This document shows positions 35,116 to 42,759 of a stretch of 64,000 nucleotides of DNA, one piece after another. The notes under the pieces are model-generated. The model was given only the letters and a program-made list of their open reading frames with translations, searched no databases and was not told where the DNA came from. Source of the stretch: Bdellovibrionota bacterium (GTDB lineage: Bacteria > Bdellovibrionota > Bdellovibrionia > Bdellovibrionales > Bdellovibrionaceae); NCBI GenBank assembly GCA_963170155.1, contig CAUJGP010000036.1, positions 1 to 64,000 on the forward strand. Reading direction: 5' to 3'. Numbering within the stretch: position 1 is the first letter of the stretch; each line of letters begins with the position of its first letter. The translations under genes and the position numbers were made by a program.

Positions 35116-35651
35116 AGCAAAAGCTAAGAGCGATATGTAATAAAAATTTATTGATGAGCCGACAGAAAAAAAAGCTTTTCAATCAAAAGGGCATGGCTGT
35201 TTTAGAAATGATTCCTGTGATGATCGTGATTGTTGTTGTGCTGAGATACACGTATGGTTTTTTTGGAGTGATTCATTCAGCCACTGTTCAATCTATTGCA
35301 GTGAGAAACTATGCTTTTGAAACGTTTAGACATCGTTCTCGTTTGTCTTATTTAAGGGAAGTAAGTTCTCTCGATGATCGTTTTAAATACCGAAAAGGGA
35401 TGCGTTTGCATGGCGTTCGCGATGAAAATGCAAGATTGTCATCCACTCCTGATTGGGATGTCACGGTGAGAAGGATTACATTTCCGGCAAAAGAAGCCGA
35501 AGTCTTGGGTTCCAATGGGTTTCTTTCTAGAATTCAAGAGCAAAATAAAATTAATGTTGGTCGCCGATATAGCGATGGAGATGGGGTTGATCCGGTTTGG
35601 CTCGCTATTCGGTATGGTATGTGTATTGATCATCGATGCGGTGATCAATAG
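35109..35651 (+). CDS. TadE-like pseudopilin
   Basis: 180 residues, overlapping the previous gene by seven bases. Leader FNQKG|MAVLEMIPVMIVIVVVL with Glu at +5. The soluble part holds two Cys close to the end (MCIDHRCGDQ). Third protein of the cluster with the QKG leader, so all three are likely substrates of the same peptidase. Confidence 0.7.
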   Translation: MLKQKLRAICNKNLLMSRQKKKLFNQKGMAVLEMIPVMIVIVVVLRYTYGFFGVIHSATVQSIAVRNYAFETFRHRSRLSYLREVSSLDDRFKYRKGMRLHGVRDENARLSSTPDWDVTVRRITFPAKEAEVLGSNGFLSRIQEQNKINVGRRYSDGDGVDPVWLAIRYGMCIDHRCGDQ

Positions 35652-35669
35652 AGTTGAAGGGGTAGCAAC

Positions 35670-36542
35670 ATGAACAACAACGAATCAAGAACTTTATGGA
35701 TTAGTTTACTGGCGGGAATCTTCGCTGCCATGCTTTTTTATGGTTATTCCCAAGATAAACAAAAAGAGATAAATGAAAAATTTGGTGCAATGAAACGAGT
35801 GGTGGTGGCGGCACGAGATATCGCTGAAATGGAAACTATCGATGATACGATGTTGGATACCCGTTCTGTGCCAGGGGAATATGTAGGACCTTCATTTGCA
35901 ACGGACTTTGATATGGTTGTTGGTCAAGTGGCTGCGGCTCCTATTAAAAAAGGAGAGCAAATTTTAACTACAAAATTATTAACGCCAGGGCCAGACACAG
36001 GAATTGCTCTTCAGGTTGCACCAGGGAGACGAGCGGTAACAATTCCCGTGGATGATGTGCGAGGTGTGGCAAAACTCATTCGCCCCGGTGATCGAATTGA
36101 TCTCGTTGCTGCGTTAGATGTGGGAAAAGGGCCCAATACACGCCGCGAGGTGAGTTATTTAATGCAAGATATTCCCGTGCTCGCTACAGGCATCAATGTT
36201 GTTAATAACATTCCAAGGACTTTTGAAATAGACCCCAGTGGAAAAAGTGTTATTCAAAGCAATCTGAGTGGTGACACGAAGTTCACGACAGTGACCTTAG
36301 AGGTGGATCCAAAACAAGCCCAGGATCTTGTTTATTTAACATCCACTCAACCAGGAAACTTATTTATGGTTTTACGAAATCCTAATGATAGAGCACAAGT
36401 TCGTTATCCATCTTCAAATATGGAGACCGTATCTGGGCTTCCTGGGCTGATATCCAATACAGCACCTGCAGCGAATAATCCACTGATGAATTTAGAGAGC
36501 CCTGTGAGATACCAGAATGGAAGAGCTGTGCCATCTCAGTAA
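35670..36542 (+). CDS. cpaB: Flp pilus assembly protein CpaB/RcpC (SAF domain)
   Basis: 290 residues. One N-terminal membrane segment (LWISLLAGIFAAMLFYGY), then a SAF domain (VVVAARDIAEMETIDDTML) and the CpaB-typical block GRRAVTIPVDDVRGVAKLIRPGDRIDL. In Tad systems it links the periplasmic part to the secretin. 68 bases before the secretin gene. Confidence 0.92.
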   Translation: MNNNESRTLWISLLAGIFAAMLFYGYSQDKQKEINEKFGAMKRVVVAARDIAEMETIDDTMLDTRSVPGEYVGPSFATDFDMVVGQVAAAPIKKGEQILTTKLLTPGPDTGIALQVAPGRRAVTIPVDDVRGVAKLIRPGDRIDLVAALDVGKGPNTRREVSYLMQDIPVLATGINVVNNIPRTFEIDPSGKSVIQSNLSGDTKFTTVTLEVDPKQAQDLVYLTSTQPGNLFMVLRNPNDRAQVRYPSSNMETVSGLPGLISNTAPAANNPLMNLESPVRYQNGRAVPSQ

Positions 36543-36611
36543 ATTTGTTTAATTTGATGGGTTTCAGTAAGTAGGACCAATTCGGTAATTTGGCAAATAA
36601 GGGAGGTTACA

Positions 36612-38216
36612 ATGATCAAAAGAGTGAGAAGTATAAGTCATCTCTGTATTTCGGTGATGATCGCTCTTATTTGCGTTTACGGAAATGCTCAAATGCAAAA
36701 AGTTCCAACGACGATCGATAAACTTCCAGAGCTCCAAGACCCGCCTAAAAGCGCAGTCGATGCCCTGAAGAGCGACGACATTGAAGAGCATGATTCTGAG
36801 AATGAAGATCGTATTAGACACTATCTTTCGCTGACAGTGGGAGTGGAGCACTCCGAAACTTTAAAAAAATTACCAGAAGGATTCAAAATACTGGGTGATT
36901 TTGACAAAATTGCCACGCAAATTTATGATACCACAAACGGAAAACTTAGAATCACTCCTACAACGGTGGGTGTGGGGACTTTAACAATCCATGATAAAAA
37001 TGGGCGATTGCTTTATGAATATCGTCTCGATATCAAGAAAAGTTCCTTAGATAAGGTGGCCAGAGAAATTAAATCTCTTTTAGGTGATATTGAAGGCGTT
37101 CAAATAAAAATTATAAATAATAAAGTTGTTGTAGATGGGCAGATTTTGTTGCCTCGTGATATGAGCCGTATCGGCAATGTGGTGATGCAGTTTGGAGATC
37201 AAGCGGTCTCATTAGTCTCGCTCAGTCCTCTTGCTCAAAAGAAAATCGCGGAAATCATTGAAAGGGAAATTAATAATCCAGAAGTCAGCGTCAGAGCTAT
37301 CAATGATAAATTTATTTTAGAAGGAATTGTGGATAGCGAAGACGAAAGAGAACGAGCTAAAAAAATCGCACACACGTATTTACCAGAGATTGTGATTGAT
37401 AAAGCCGAAGAAAATTTCATTAAAAGACGAAGGATTCCTGATCCCGTAGTAGATATGCTGCAAGTGAGACCACCTCCTGCACGAGGTCCTGAAAAGTTGA
37501 TTCAATTAGTGATTCATTATGTGGAACTTAATAAAGATTACAACCGGATGTTTCGGTTTCAATGGATGCCTGATTTGAAAGATGGTTCTCAAATGTCTTT
37601 TGGCGGAGATTCTTCACGAGGTCCAAGTTCTGCGGGTGTGTTCAGTCAAATCACAGGTATTATCTCTAATCTTTTTCCAAAGCTCAATTGGTTGAAGGGT
37701 CATAATTTTGCGAGAATTTTAGAAAGCTCTACTCTGATCGTTGAAAATAACCAAAAAGGCGAGATGAAATCAGTTTCAAACGTTCCTTACCCTGTGGTCA
37801 ATGCAAATGGGCAAGCGGGAACACAATTCCAGCCCGTGGGAATTAACACAGCGATCACTCCTTCGATTATCTCATCAAACTCAGATAGCATTCGCCTTGA
37901 TTTGGGTTTTGCCATTAGTCAATTGATTGGGATCACAGATTCTGGGCCAATGACGACAGAAAATAATATGCATACTATTATTACTGTCAGGAGCGGACAA
38001 AGCGCTGCCGTTGGTGGTTTAATCCGAAATAGTAATTATACGGACTATAACCGACTTCCTCCCGATGTGAGTAAAAATCCAATCATTTCTTTGTATGCCT
38101 CTAAGGGCTTTCAAAGAAAACAAACTCAGTTTGTGGTTTTTGTCACTCCTATTATCAAAAGTAGCGCTAGTTCTGGTGTGGAGAAGATAAAGAAAAAATT
38201 TCACCTTCGTGATTAA
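36612..38216 (+). CDS. cpaC: Flp/Tad pilus secretin CpaC/RcpA
   Basis: 534 residues with a signal peptide (HLCISVMIALICVYGNAQ). A pilus-and-secretin N-domain (about 70-150) and two BON-like segments (VQIKIINNKVVVDGQI, VSVRAINDKFILEGIVDS) come first. The C-terminal secretin barrel has STLIVENNQKGEMKSVSNVP, VGINTAITPSI, TITVRSGQSAAVGGLI-like and QTQFVVFVTPII motifs. Forms the outer-membrane pore of the pilus. Last pilus gene of the cluster here. No motor ATPase or platform gene follows. Confidence 0.92.
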   Translation: MIKRVRSISHLCISVMIALICVYGNAQMQKVPTTIDKLPELQDPPKSAVDALKSDDIEEHDSENEDRIRHYLSLTVGVEHSETLKKLPEGFKILGDFDKIATQIYDTTNGKLRITPTTVGVGTLTIHDKNGRLLYEYRLDIKKSSLDKVAREIKSLLGDIEGVQIKIINNKVVVDGQILLPRDMSRIGNVVMQFGDQAVSLVSLSPLAQKKIAEIIEREINNPEVSVRAINDKFILEGIVDSEDERERAKKIAHTYLPEIVIDKAEENFIKRRRIPDPVVDMLQVRPPPARGPEKLIQLVIHYVELNKDYNRMFRFQWMPDLKDGSQMSFGGDSSRGPSSAGVFSQITGIISNLFPKLNWLKGHNFARILESSTLIVENNQKGEMKSVSNVPYPVVNANGQAGTQFQPVGINTAITPSIISSNSDSIRLDLGFAISQLIGITDSGPMTTENNMHTIITVRSGQSAAVGGLIRNSNYTDYNRLPPDVSKNPIISLYASKGFQRKQTQFVVFVTPIIKSSASSGVEKIKKKFHLRD

Positions 38217-38272
38217 AATAATGAAGTCTTAATTATTACAGGCATGGGTTTTTTAGCGTTTATTTTCTGTTG

Positions 38273-38319
38273 CTTCAGATCAAACTTGTAATATTTTTAG
38301 CAACAAGTTTGATCTGAAG
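38273..38319. repeat. perfect 17-bp inverted repeat after the secretin gene
   Basis: CTTCAGATCAAACTTGT (38273-38289) and its exact complement (38303-38319) around a 13-base loop. It lies between two convergent genes and so may be a bidirectional terminator, but neither side has a T-run. Confidence 0.6.
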
Positions 38320-38364
38320 TTTGTGTAGAGGAATAAAAATCTGTAGAAAAATCAAAAGATCTTT

Positions 38365-38637
38365 CTATGCCATTGGATTAGGGCAACCTTCCATTTGTAT
38401 AATAGAATAGCCTTTTTGTTTAATTTCAGCTTCTGTAGAATTATCACTTAGTGCGCTATGACAAAAATTACACATATTTTGTTGCAGCGATATATTATTA
38501 CTACCGATGCTCTTAATGAATTCCAAAGCATATTGGTATGCTTGCTCCTTTGATGTTTTGCTTTCTACTAAAACATCAAAATGGATTTTTTTACCTTCTG
38601 TATCTTGAGCATAAGTGTCATAGACATCAATTTTCAT
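38365..38637 (-). CDS. DUF2024 family protein
   Basis: 90 residues. The start MKIDVYDTYAQDTEGKKIHF and the segment DVLVESKTSKEQAYQYALEF match the small DUF2024 family. A Cys pair MCNFCHS and a final Cys (EGCPNPMA) could bind metal or form a disulfide. Function unknown. GGAGG lies ahead of ATG 38637. It is preceded by a 33-codon ORF on the same strand. Confidence 0.75.
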   Translation of the reverse strand: MKIDVYDTYAQDTEGKKIHFDVLVESKTSKEQAYQYALEFIKSIGSNNISLQQNMCNFCHSALSDNSTEAEIKQKGYSIIQMEGCPNPMA

Positions 38638-38691
38638 ATTAAACCTCCAAAAAATTGAAATGATTTCTTTGTTTTACTATTTGGTACTTAA

Positions 38692-38793
38692 TTAAAATAA
38701 GGGTTCTTTCACACAAGGATCCACTAAACTCACAGGTGATTTTTGAAGATCCTTTGAACTGTAAGTACAGTCAGGGATTTGATGGGCTAACAT
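38692..38793 (-). CDS. possible 33-residue small protein upstream of the DUF2024 gene
   Basis: ATG 38793 has an excellent ribosome binding site (AAAAGGAGG, five bases ahead). The peptide starts MLAHQIPDCTYSSKD and ends in PCVKEPLF, with two Cys. It stops 54 bases before the DUF2024 gene and probably shares its transcript. No family recognised. Alternatives are a leader peptide controlling the downstream gene, or chance. Confidence 0.5.
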   Translation of the reverse strand: MLAHQIPDCTYSSKDLQKSPVSLVDPCVKEPLF

Positions 38794-38816
38794 TATGTCC
38801 TCCTTTTGTTGCGTTG

Positions 38817-38845
38817 TTAATTAGTTTAGAATCTAAACTAATTAA
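38817..38845. promoter_or_regulatory. perfect 29-bp palindrome, probable operator or structured leader
   Basis: Arms of 14 bases (TTAATTAGTTTAGA and its complement) around a single central base. It ends 24 bases before the start of the 33-codon ORF, where a repressor of the MarR type could bind or where an mRNA hairpin could form. Confidence 0.55.
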
Positions 38846-38982
38846 ATCATCTATGATGAATTAAAATTTATCAACATAAAATAAGTTTTTGTTTCAAACG
38901 GGATCATTAAGCAGGAATTTAGTCTAGCATAGGTGGTCTCAGTTTGAGATATTGCTTTAAATTTAAAGTTGAATAGTTTTAT

Positions 38983-39873
38983 TTAGATTGGATAGCAGGA
39001 AGCGATGACTCGCTGTCTTGTCCATGGAAGGCCACCGTTGCAGCGTGGTTGATTGATGGTGAGAGTGCATTTTTGATTAGGATAATCAGAAACAAGCCAA
39101 AATCCTTCATCTGTGTGATCCATATCGCCAGGACCGCCTGAGCACGATATTAAAGCTGTTCCTGCAGGGCAGAAAGAATCCAGAATATGAGTGGCATTAT
39201 CATCCCAGCAAGCCGTTACTTCGTGAGAAACGACTGAGTCTAAAAGAGCTTTTAATTGACCGCTTAAGTCACTCGATGACCCACATCCTAATACTACTTT
39301 TGCATTTATGGGGCTTGCTGGGTCAGTATTTATTAAAATTCGAACTTTAATGGGTTGTAATGCCATGACTAATTTTGAGGGATCAAAGGTCACTTGAATT
39401 TCACCGAGCCAAGTATCGGCTCCTCCGGCATTGATAATATTCACAAGGCTTAATCCATTTATAACTAATGAAGGAGTGAGAGGTGATGCTAAATCCCCCA
39501 CTGAAAGTGCTGCTTGGCCAGGCTTCCATAAGAGAGCCCCAGAAGGAAGTCCTCCTCCTGATGCCGGTAGGCTTGAGGCATTGAAACTAAATGGAATGGG
39601 ACTTGTTAGTGTGCTGCTGCAAGATTGAGAGTTATTGATCACTTGATTGACGAAATTCAGAACCTCTGTACGAGCGAGTTGTTCATTTAATCTGCGTTGT
39701 TGTTTAGAAAAATTAGCCATCATACCCGCTACAGCTAAACCAACAACGGTTATAATACCCGTGATCACCAGGATTTCTACAAGAGAAAACCCTTTATTAT
39801 GCCCGTTTAGTAAAAAGATACGTCCTTTTTTGCTTTGAATAGGCAGATCAGTAGGGTCTTGTGGTTGGTTCAT
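38983..39873 (-). CDS. prepilin-like protein with N-methylation motif
   Basis: 296 residues. After a 27-residue hydrophilic leader comes KG|FSLVEILVITGIITVVGLA, the classical type IV/type II pseudopilin motif with Glu at +5, cut and methylated by a PilD-type peptidase such as the one at 62.1 kb. The mature part has a Ser/Gly/Pro-rich region and a C-terminal part with four or more Cys. No ribosome binding site is seen at ATG 39873. It stands alone, not in a pilus operon. Confidence 0.75.
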   Translation of the reverse strand: MNQPQDPTDLPIQSKKGRIFLLNGHNKGFSLVEILVITGIITVVGLAVAGMMANFSKQQRRLNEQLARTEVLNFVNQVINNSQSCSSTLTSPIPFSFNASSLPASGGGLPSGALLWKPGQAALSVGDLASPLTPSLVINGLSLVNIINAGGADTWLGEIQVTFDPSKLVMALQPIKVRILINTDPASPINAKVVLGCGSSSDLSGQLKALLDSVVSHEVTACWDDNATHILDSFCPAGTALISCSGGPGDMDHTDEGFWLVSDYPNQKCTLTINQPRCNGGLPWTRQRVIASCYPI

Positions 39874-40211
39874 AGACTAGTTATCGTCATTTTGTGTATA
39901 AATCTTTAATGAGATTATCAAGTTTTCTTAATAGCCTTATAAGTAATTGAAATCCCTTAATTCCACTGGAATAAATAAAAAATATTTTCTCACATTAATA
40001 CATCGAAAATTTTTATCAAATTCTCTGGACTCCACCATCATCAAAATTAAAGAGATATAAACTTAGAGATTAAATTAATCATGATAGCTTTGAGCAATCT
40101 TATCGTTTCGGCAAGAACTGCACCACCTGTTAAAGCTTTGACTTTGAAATGCTCGGATCAGAAAGATGAGGGCATTATTTTGGCTACAGTATTCAACTGA
40201 AGCTTTTGAGG
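39874..40211. other. AT-rich intergenic region
   Basis: 338 bases between a prepilin-like gene (minus) and a small exported protein gene (plus). A 39-codon ORF (40081-40200) without ribosome binding site is the only open frame of note. No promoter is clear. Confidence 0.35.
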
Positions 40212-40496
40212 GTGAAGTCGAAAGCCTTCTCTTATGTGAAAAGATTTTTGAATACTAACTTAATTTGGATAATTTCTTATGTTCTCGGAACACTTTTTTG
40301 CACTGAAGCTCGAGCCTATAACCGAAATCAGCAACTTTACAATGAAGGACTACAAACAGATTATTTTGCCAAGGGCACTTCAATGGCTCAATTTATTGAT
40401 GATAATTATATTGGAAAATTTGGTGTGACCTATGGCTCCACCGCTAACAGTATGTCAAGCTGGTGTCTTAACCAAGGCTCAATGAGCCACATCTAA
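40212..40496 (+). CDS. small exported protein, 94 residues
   Basis: A signal peptide ends at a good AxA site (LIWIISYVLGTLFCTEARA). The mature part is ~60 residues, polar, rich in Asn, Gln, Tyr and Gly, with one Cys. Start GTG 40212 (GAGG touches it) or TTG 40206 cannot be separated. No family recognised. It is 1.6 kb downstream of the DUF2024 locus and ends just before the terminator shared with the tRNA. Confidence 0.5.
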   Translation: MKSKAFSYVKRFLNTNLIWIISYVLGTLFCTEARAYNRNQQLYNEGLQTDYFAKGTSMAQFIDDNYIGKFGVTYGSTANSMSSWCLNQGSMSHI

Positions 40497-40536
40497 CGTC
40501 AACTTGTCTGGTAATGCAAAATTTATCCTGAAACAA

Positions 40537-40562
40537 AAAACCCGCTTTTTACAGCGGGTTTT
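40537..40562 (-). terminator. intrinsic terminator of the tRNA-Leu transcript
   Basis: AAAACCCGCT / AGCGGGTTTT around a six-base loop. On the minus strand it is followed by TTGTTT, and it lies 15 bases after the tRNA 3' end. It can also stop the plus-strand small gene. Confidence 0.8.
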
Positions 40563-40577
40563 AAAATCAAAAATAAA

Positions 40578-40921
40578 TGGTGGCTCCGGGGAGAATCGAA
40601 CTCCCACGCCCTTGCGGGCACTGGATTTTCTTACCACTCTGATTTTCATCAGCTCCGTTATCAGAGTTTGTGGTCTGGACTATGCCTTGACCGTGGAGCC
40701 TTACAGCTCGTTAGGTCCCGCTCGTCTAGTCTCTACACCTTCCGAAGAGATTTCTCTCTAAGGCTTGGCTCGGCATTAGCAATCTCATTAAAGAGATAAA
40801 GCCTTCACCGAATTTGGGCGGTTCTACTCCGAGGGTTTCCCCAAGGGCACTCAATTTATGCTGATTTTTTATGAGATCAGCGGTCTGAGTCCAGCGCGTC
40901 TACCAATTCCACCACAGAGCC
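40578..40921 (-). tRNA. tRNA-Leu(CAA), interrupted by a group I intron
   Basis: Exon 1 is 40921-40887 (35 nt) and exon 2 is 40629-40578 (52 nt). Joined they give an 87-nt class II tRNA. Acceptor GGCTCTG pairs with CGGAGCC, the discriminator is A, and CCA is encoded. The anticodon arm is CTGGA-CTCAAAA-TCCAG with anticodon CAA. A Leu-type variable arm (GCCCGCAAGGGC) is present, and the T arm is GGGAG-TTCGATT-CTCCC. The split follows the first anticodon base (C34). Without removing 257 nt no valid anticodon loop forms. Confidence 0.93.
40630..40886 (-). ncRNA. group I intron (IC3-like) inside tRNA-Leu
   Basis: 257 nt, ending in the expected G (complement of 40630). Conserved core blocks, read on the minus strand: GGGGAAACCC (40833-40842), GCCGAGCCAAGCC (P4/P6 area, 40762-40774), GGTGTAGAGACTAGACG (P7/R, 40723-40739) and AAGGCATAGTCC (P7/S, 40677-40688). 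These follow the pattern of the cyanobacterial tRNA-Leu(UAA) intron. P1 can form between ACTC at the end of exon 1 and GAGT near 40847-40850, making a C-G pair at the 5' splice site where U-G is usual. No homing endonuclease ORF. Confidence 0.9.
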
Positions 40922-41140
40922 GTTGGAATAACAAATAAACGATTCACAAAGAACTAATGTACTTGGTGTCTAAGCTCAAGTGAAAAGTTAAAAACGATGC
41001 TTTCAAAAATAAGCCAAACCTGAAATATCTATATGGTATCAAAAAGTAGGAACAAAAAATGGCTTTTTTAGCTCTTGCTTAGAATTTAAAAAGAAAAGTA
41101 ATTTCATATATTTGTAATAATTATGTGGTGTCATTTGGGG

Positions 41141-41156
41141 TGGCACTAGAATTGCT
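41141..41156 (+). promoter_or_regulatory. sigma-54 promoter of the outer-membrane protein gene
   Basis: TGGCAC (41141-41146), five bases, TTGCT (41152-41156): full -24/-12 consensus with correct spacing. The start near 41167 leaves a ~25-base leader to ATG 41192. Confidence 0.75.
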
Positions 41157-41191
41157 GAGGGATACTGAGGTGATATAAAGAAGAGGTGAAT

Positions 41192-42301
41192 ATGAAAGCA
41201 ATTTTATCGGTGTTACTGTTTATTGGAGCCCCTTTGTTTGTTGCGCAGGCACAGACCTCGGATGAATCCTTTGATTTAGATTTGGATCCTATTATTTCAG
41301 AGGAATTATCTGGTAGTAAAAGTGGCAGTTTGACTGAAAAATCGCCATCGATTAAATCCGATACCAAACAAAATAGATCTATATACATAGTGAATCAGGC
41401 CTCTTCTGGAGCTAAATCAGATGCAAAAAGCAAGACAGAACAAAGTGACACGGCGGTGTTAGGCTTTAGAGCTGATGAGTTAAAGAAGAATCGTCAAAGG
41501 GCCGAAATCGAAACAGAAATGAAAGCGGCTGAAAAAATTGAAGAGTCACGTTTAAGTGACGAGCGTCGTCGTTCGGATGCCCTCTTTGGAGATCGTCAGT
41601 TATCACGGGAGTCAGAAGGTTTCTCACAACCACAACCAGTGGCTCCCATTATTGTTCAACCAGCTCCGCCGCCACCGGCTCCTGTTGGGATTGGTCGAGA
41701 TGAATTAAGAGAGGATTTGAAATCAATCTTAAGTGAAAAAGAGATAGAGAAAAAAGAAAAGAGTCAATCATCGTCTTATTTCATTGGTATGGTTGGACTG
41801 ACTGAATTTCCAAAAGCTGACAATATCCAAGGTAGCGGTGTTTTTGGGATAGGTTTAGGAATGGAAGCAAAAGAGAGAATTCTAGTAGAAGGAATGTTTC
41901 AATATGCTTCTTATCAAAGTAATTATATTTGGTTAAAAGATATTGAAGAATACTCAGGCTCTTTAGCTATTAAAATGCAATTTAGTAAGGGTTCTATTAG
42001 ACCTTTAGCTGGAGCGCTTGCTGTTTACAGCTACAGAACTTACACCGATACTTACCCTGATTTTCAATTTCAGTATGGAGGAGGCAATCGACAAGCACGA
42101 GTGAACGCTTTGGATATGGGGGTGCTTGGTGGAGCTCAGTTTGACATAGCCGATGATTTTTCCTTAGGAGCAGAGTTTCGTTATCTTTGGAACTTAACAA
42201 ATAGATCTGATGGTTATTATCCTACTTATTTTCCTAATTCGGAGCCTCTCGATCGTTTAAGCCATTATGCATTTGTATTAACGGGACGATTTAATTTTTA
42301 A
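41192..42301 (+). CDS. outer-membrane beta-barrel protein with long periplasmic N-region
   Basis: 369 residues. Signal peptide KAILSVLLFIGAPLFVAQA. Residues ~25-190 are hydrophilic, charged and low-complexity, with a Pro-rich stretch (PAPPPPAPVGIGRDEL). The C-terminal ~180 residues alternate hydrophobic and polar residues in strands (SYFIGMVGLTEF, RILVEGMFQYASY, FSLGAEFRYLWNL) and end in Phe (LTGRFNF), the usual barrel end signal. ATG 41192 with AGAGG is preferred over GTG 41186. Expression should depend on RpoN and an activator. Ligand unknown. Confidence 0.75.
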   Translation: MKAILSVLLFIGAPLFVAQAQTSDESFDLDLDPIISEELSGSKSGSLTEKSPSIKSDTKQNRSIYIVNQASSGAKSDAKSKTEQSDTAVLGFRADELKKNRQRAEIETEMKAAEKIEESRLSDERRRSDALFGDRQLSRESEGFSQPQPVAPIIVQPAPPPPAPVGIGRDELREDLKSILSEKEIEKKEKSQSSSYFIGMVGLTEFPKADNIQGSGVFGIGLGMEAKERILVEGMFQYASYQSNYIWLKDIEEYSGSLAIKMQFSKGSIRPLAGALAVYSYRTYTDTYPDFQFQYGGGNRQARVNALDMGVLGGAQFDIADDFSLGAEFRYLWNLTNRSDGYYPTYFPNSEPLDRLSHYAFVLTGRFNF

Positions 42302-42759
42302 GTCAGAAATTTTGATATATTTCTTGTAGTTTCAGTCTGTGTCAGAGCCATGGGACTTTGATAAGTGATAAGTCATTAAGATTATGGTTTTGACACAGAT
42401 TTTACTAAACCCTTCTTCTTTGTTTCTTTGTGCATCTTGTCGATAAGTAAAAAATTATCCAAATTATTCGAGGCTAGAAAGTCCCCGCATTAGAATTTCT
42501 GGCCGTTGCTTCGCTGATTTGTCTCAACAAACACCTTTTCATTCGATTTCAGTTAAAAATAACTTTTCATATAGCATCCTCTAAATCTAAAATTATTAAA
42601 TAACATGGATTAATGAATGAGTTTTCATTTTCACTGCTGTAGGCTCTAAAGATACATAATAGAAGTGAATCTCTCGATTTCAGTTCAGAAGACCATGATG
42701 TAAAAAGTCGGGGTGGTAGATATGAAATCACAAATAAATAAAGAGGAGAGGGTGAAAAT
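42302..42759. other. long intergenic region before the SurA-like gene
   Basis: 458 bases. It starts with a long hairpin (separate entry). The rest shows no tRNA and no ORF beyond a 13-codon frame (42721-42762, MKSQINKEERVKM) whose stop overlaps the next GTG start and which could be a tiny coupled leader. Confidence 0.4.
42336..42403 (+). terminator. long hairpin with short T-run after the outer-membrane protein gene
   Basis: TCTGTGTCA (42336-42344) pairs with TGACACAGA (42391-42399). The stem continues as AGCCAT with ATGGTT, including a G-T pair. TTTT follows. Likely terminator, though the loop is unusually long. Confidence 0.45.

Noticed and set aside
40081-40200. 39-codon plus-strand ORF (MIALSNLIVSARTAPP...) just before the small exported protein gene
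   Set aside because: No ribosome binding site, no recognisable composition or family, and it lies in an AT-rich gap. Likely chance.
40504-40761. 85-codon plus-strand ORF across the tRNA-Leu region
   Set aside because: It is the antisense of the tRNA and its group I intron. The RNA structure explains the sequence.
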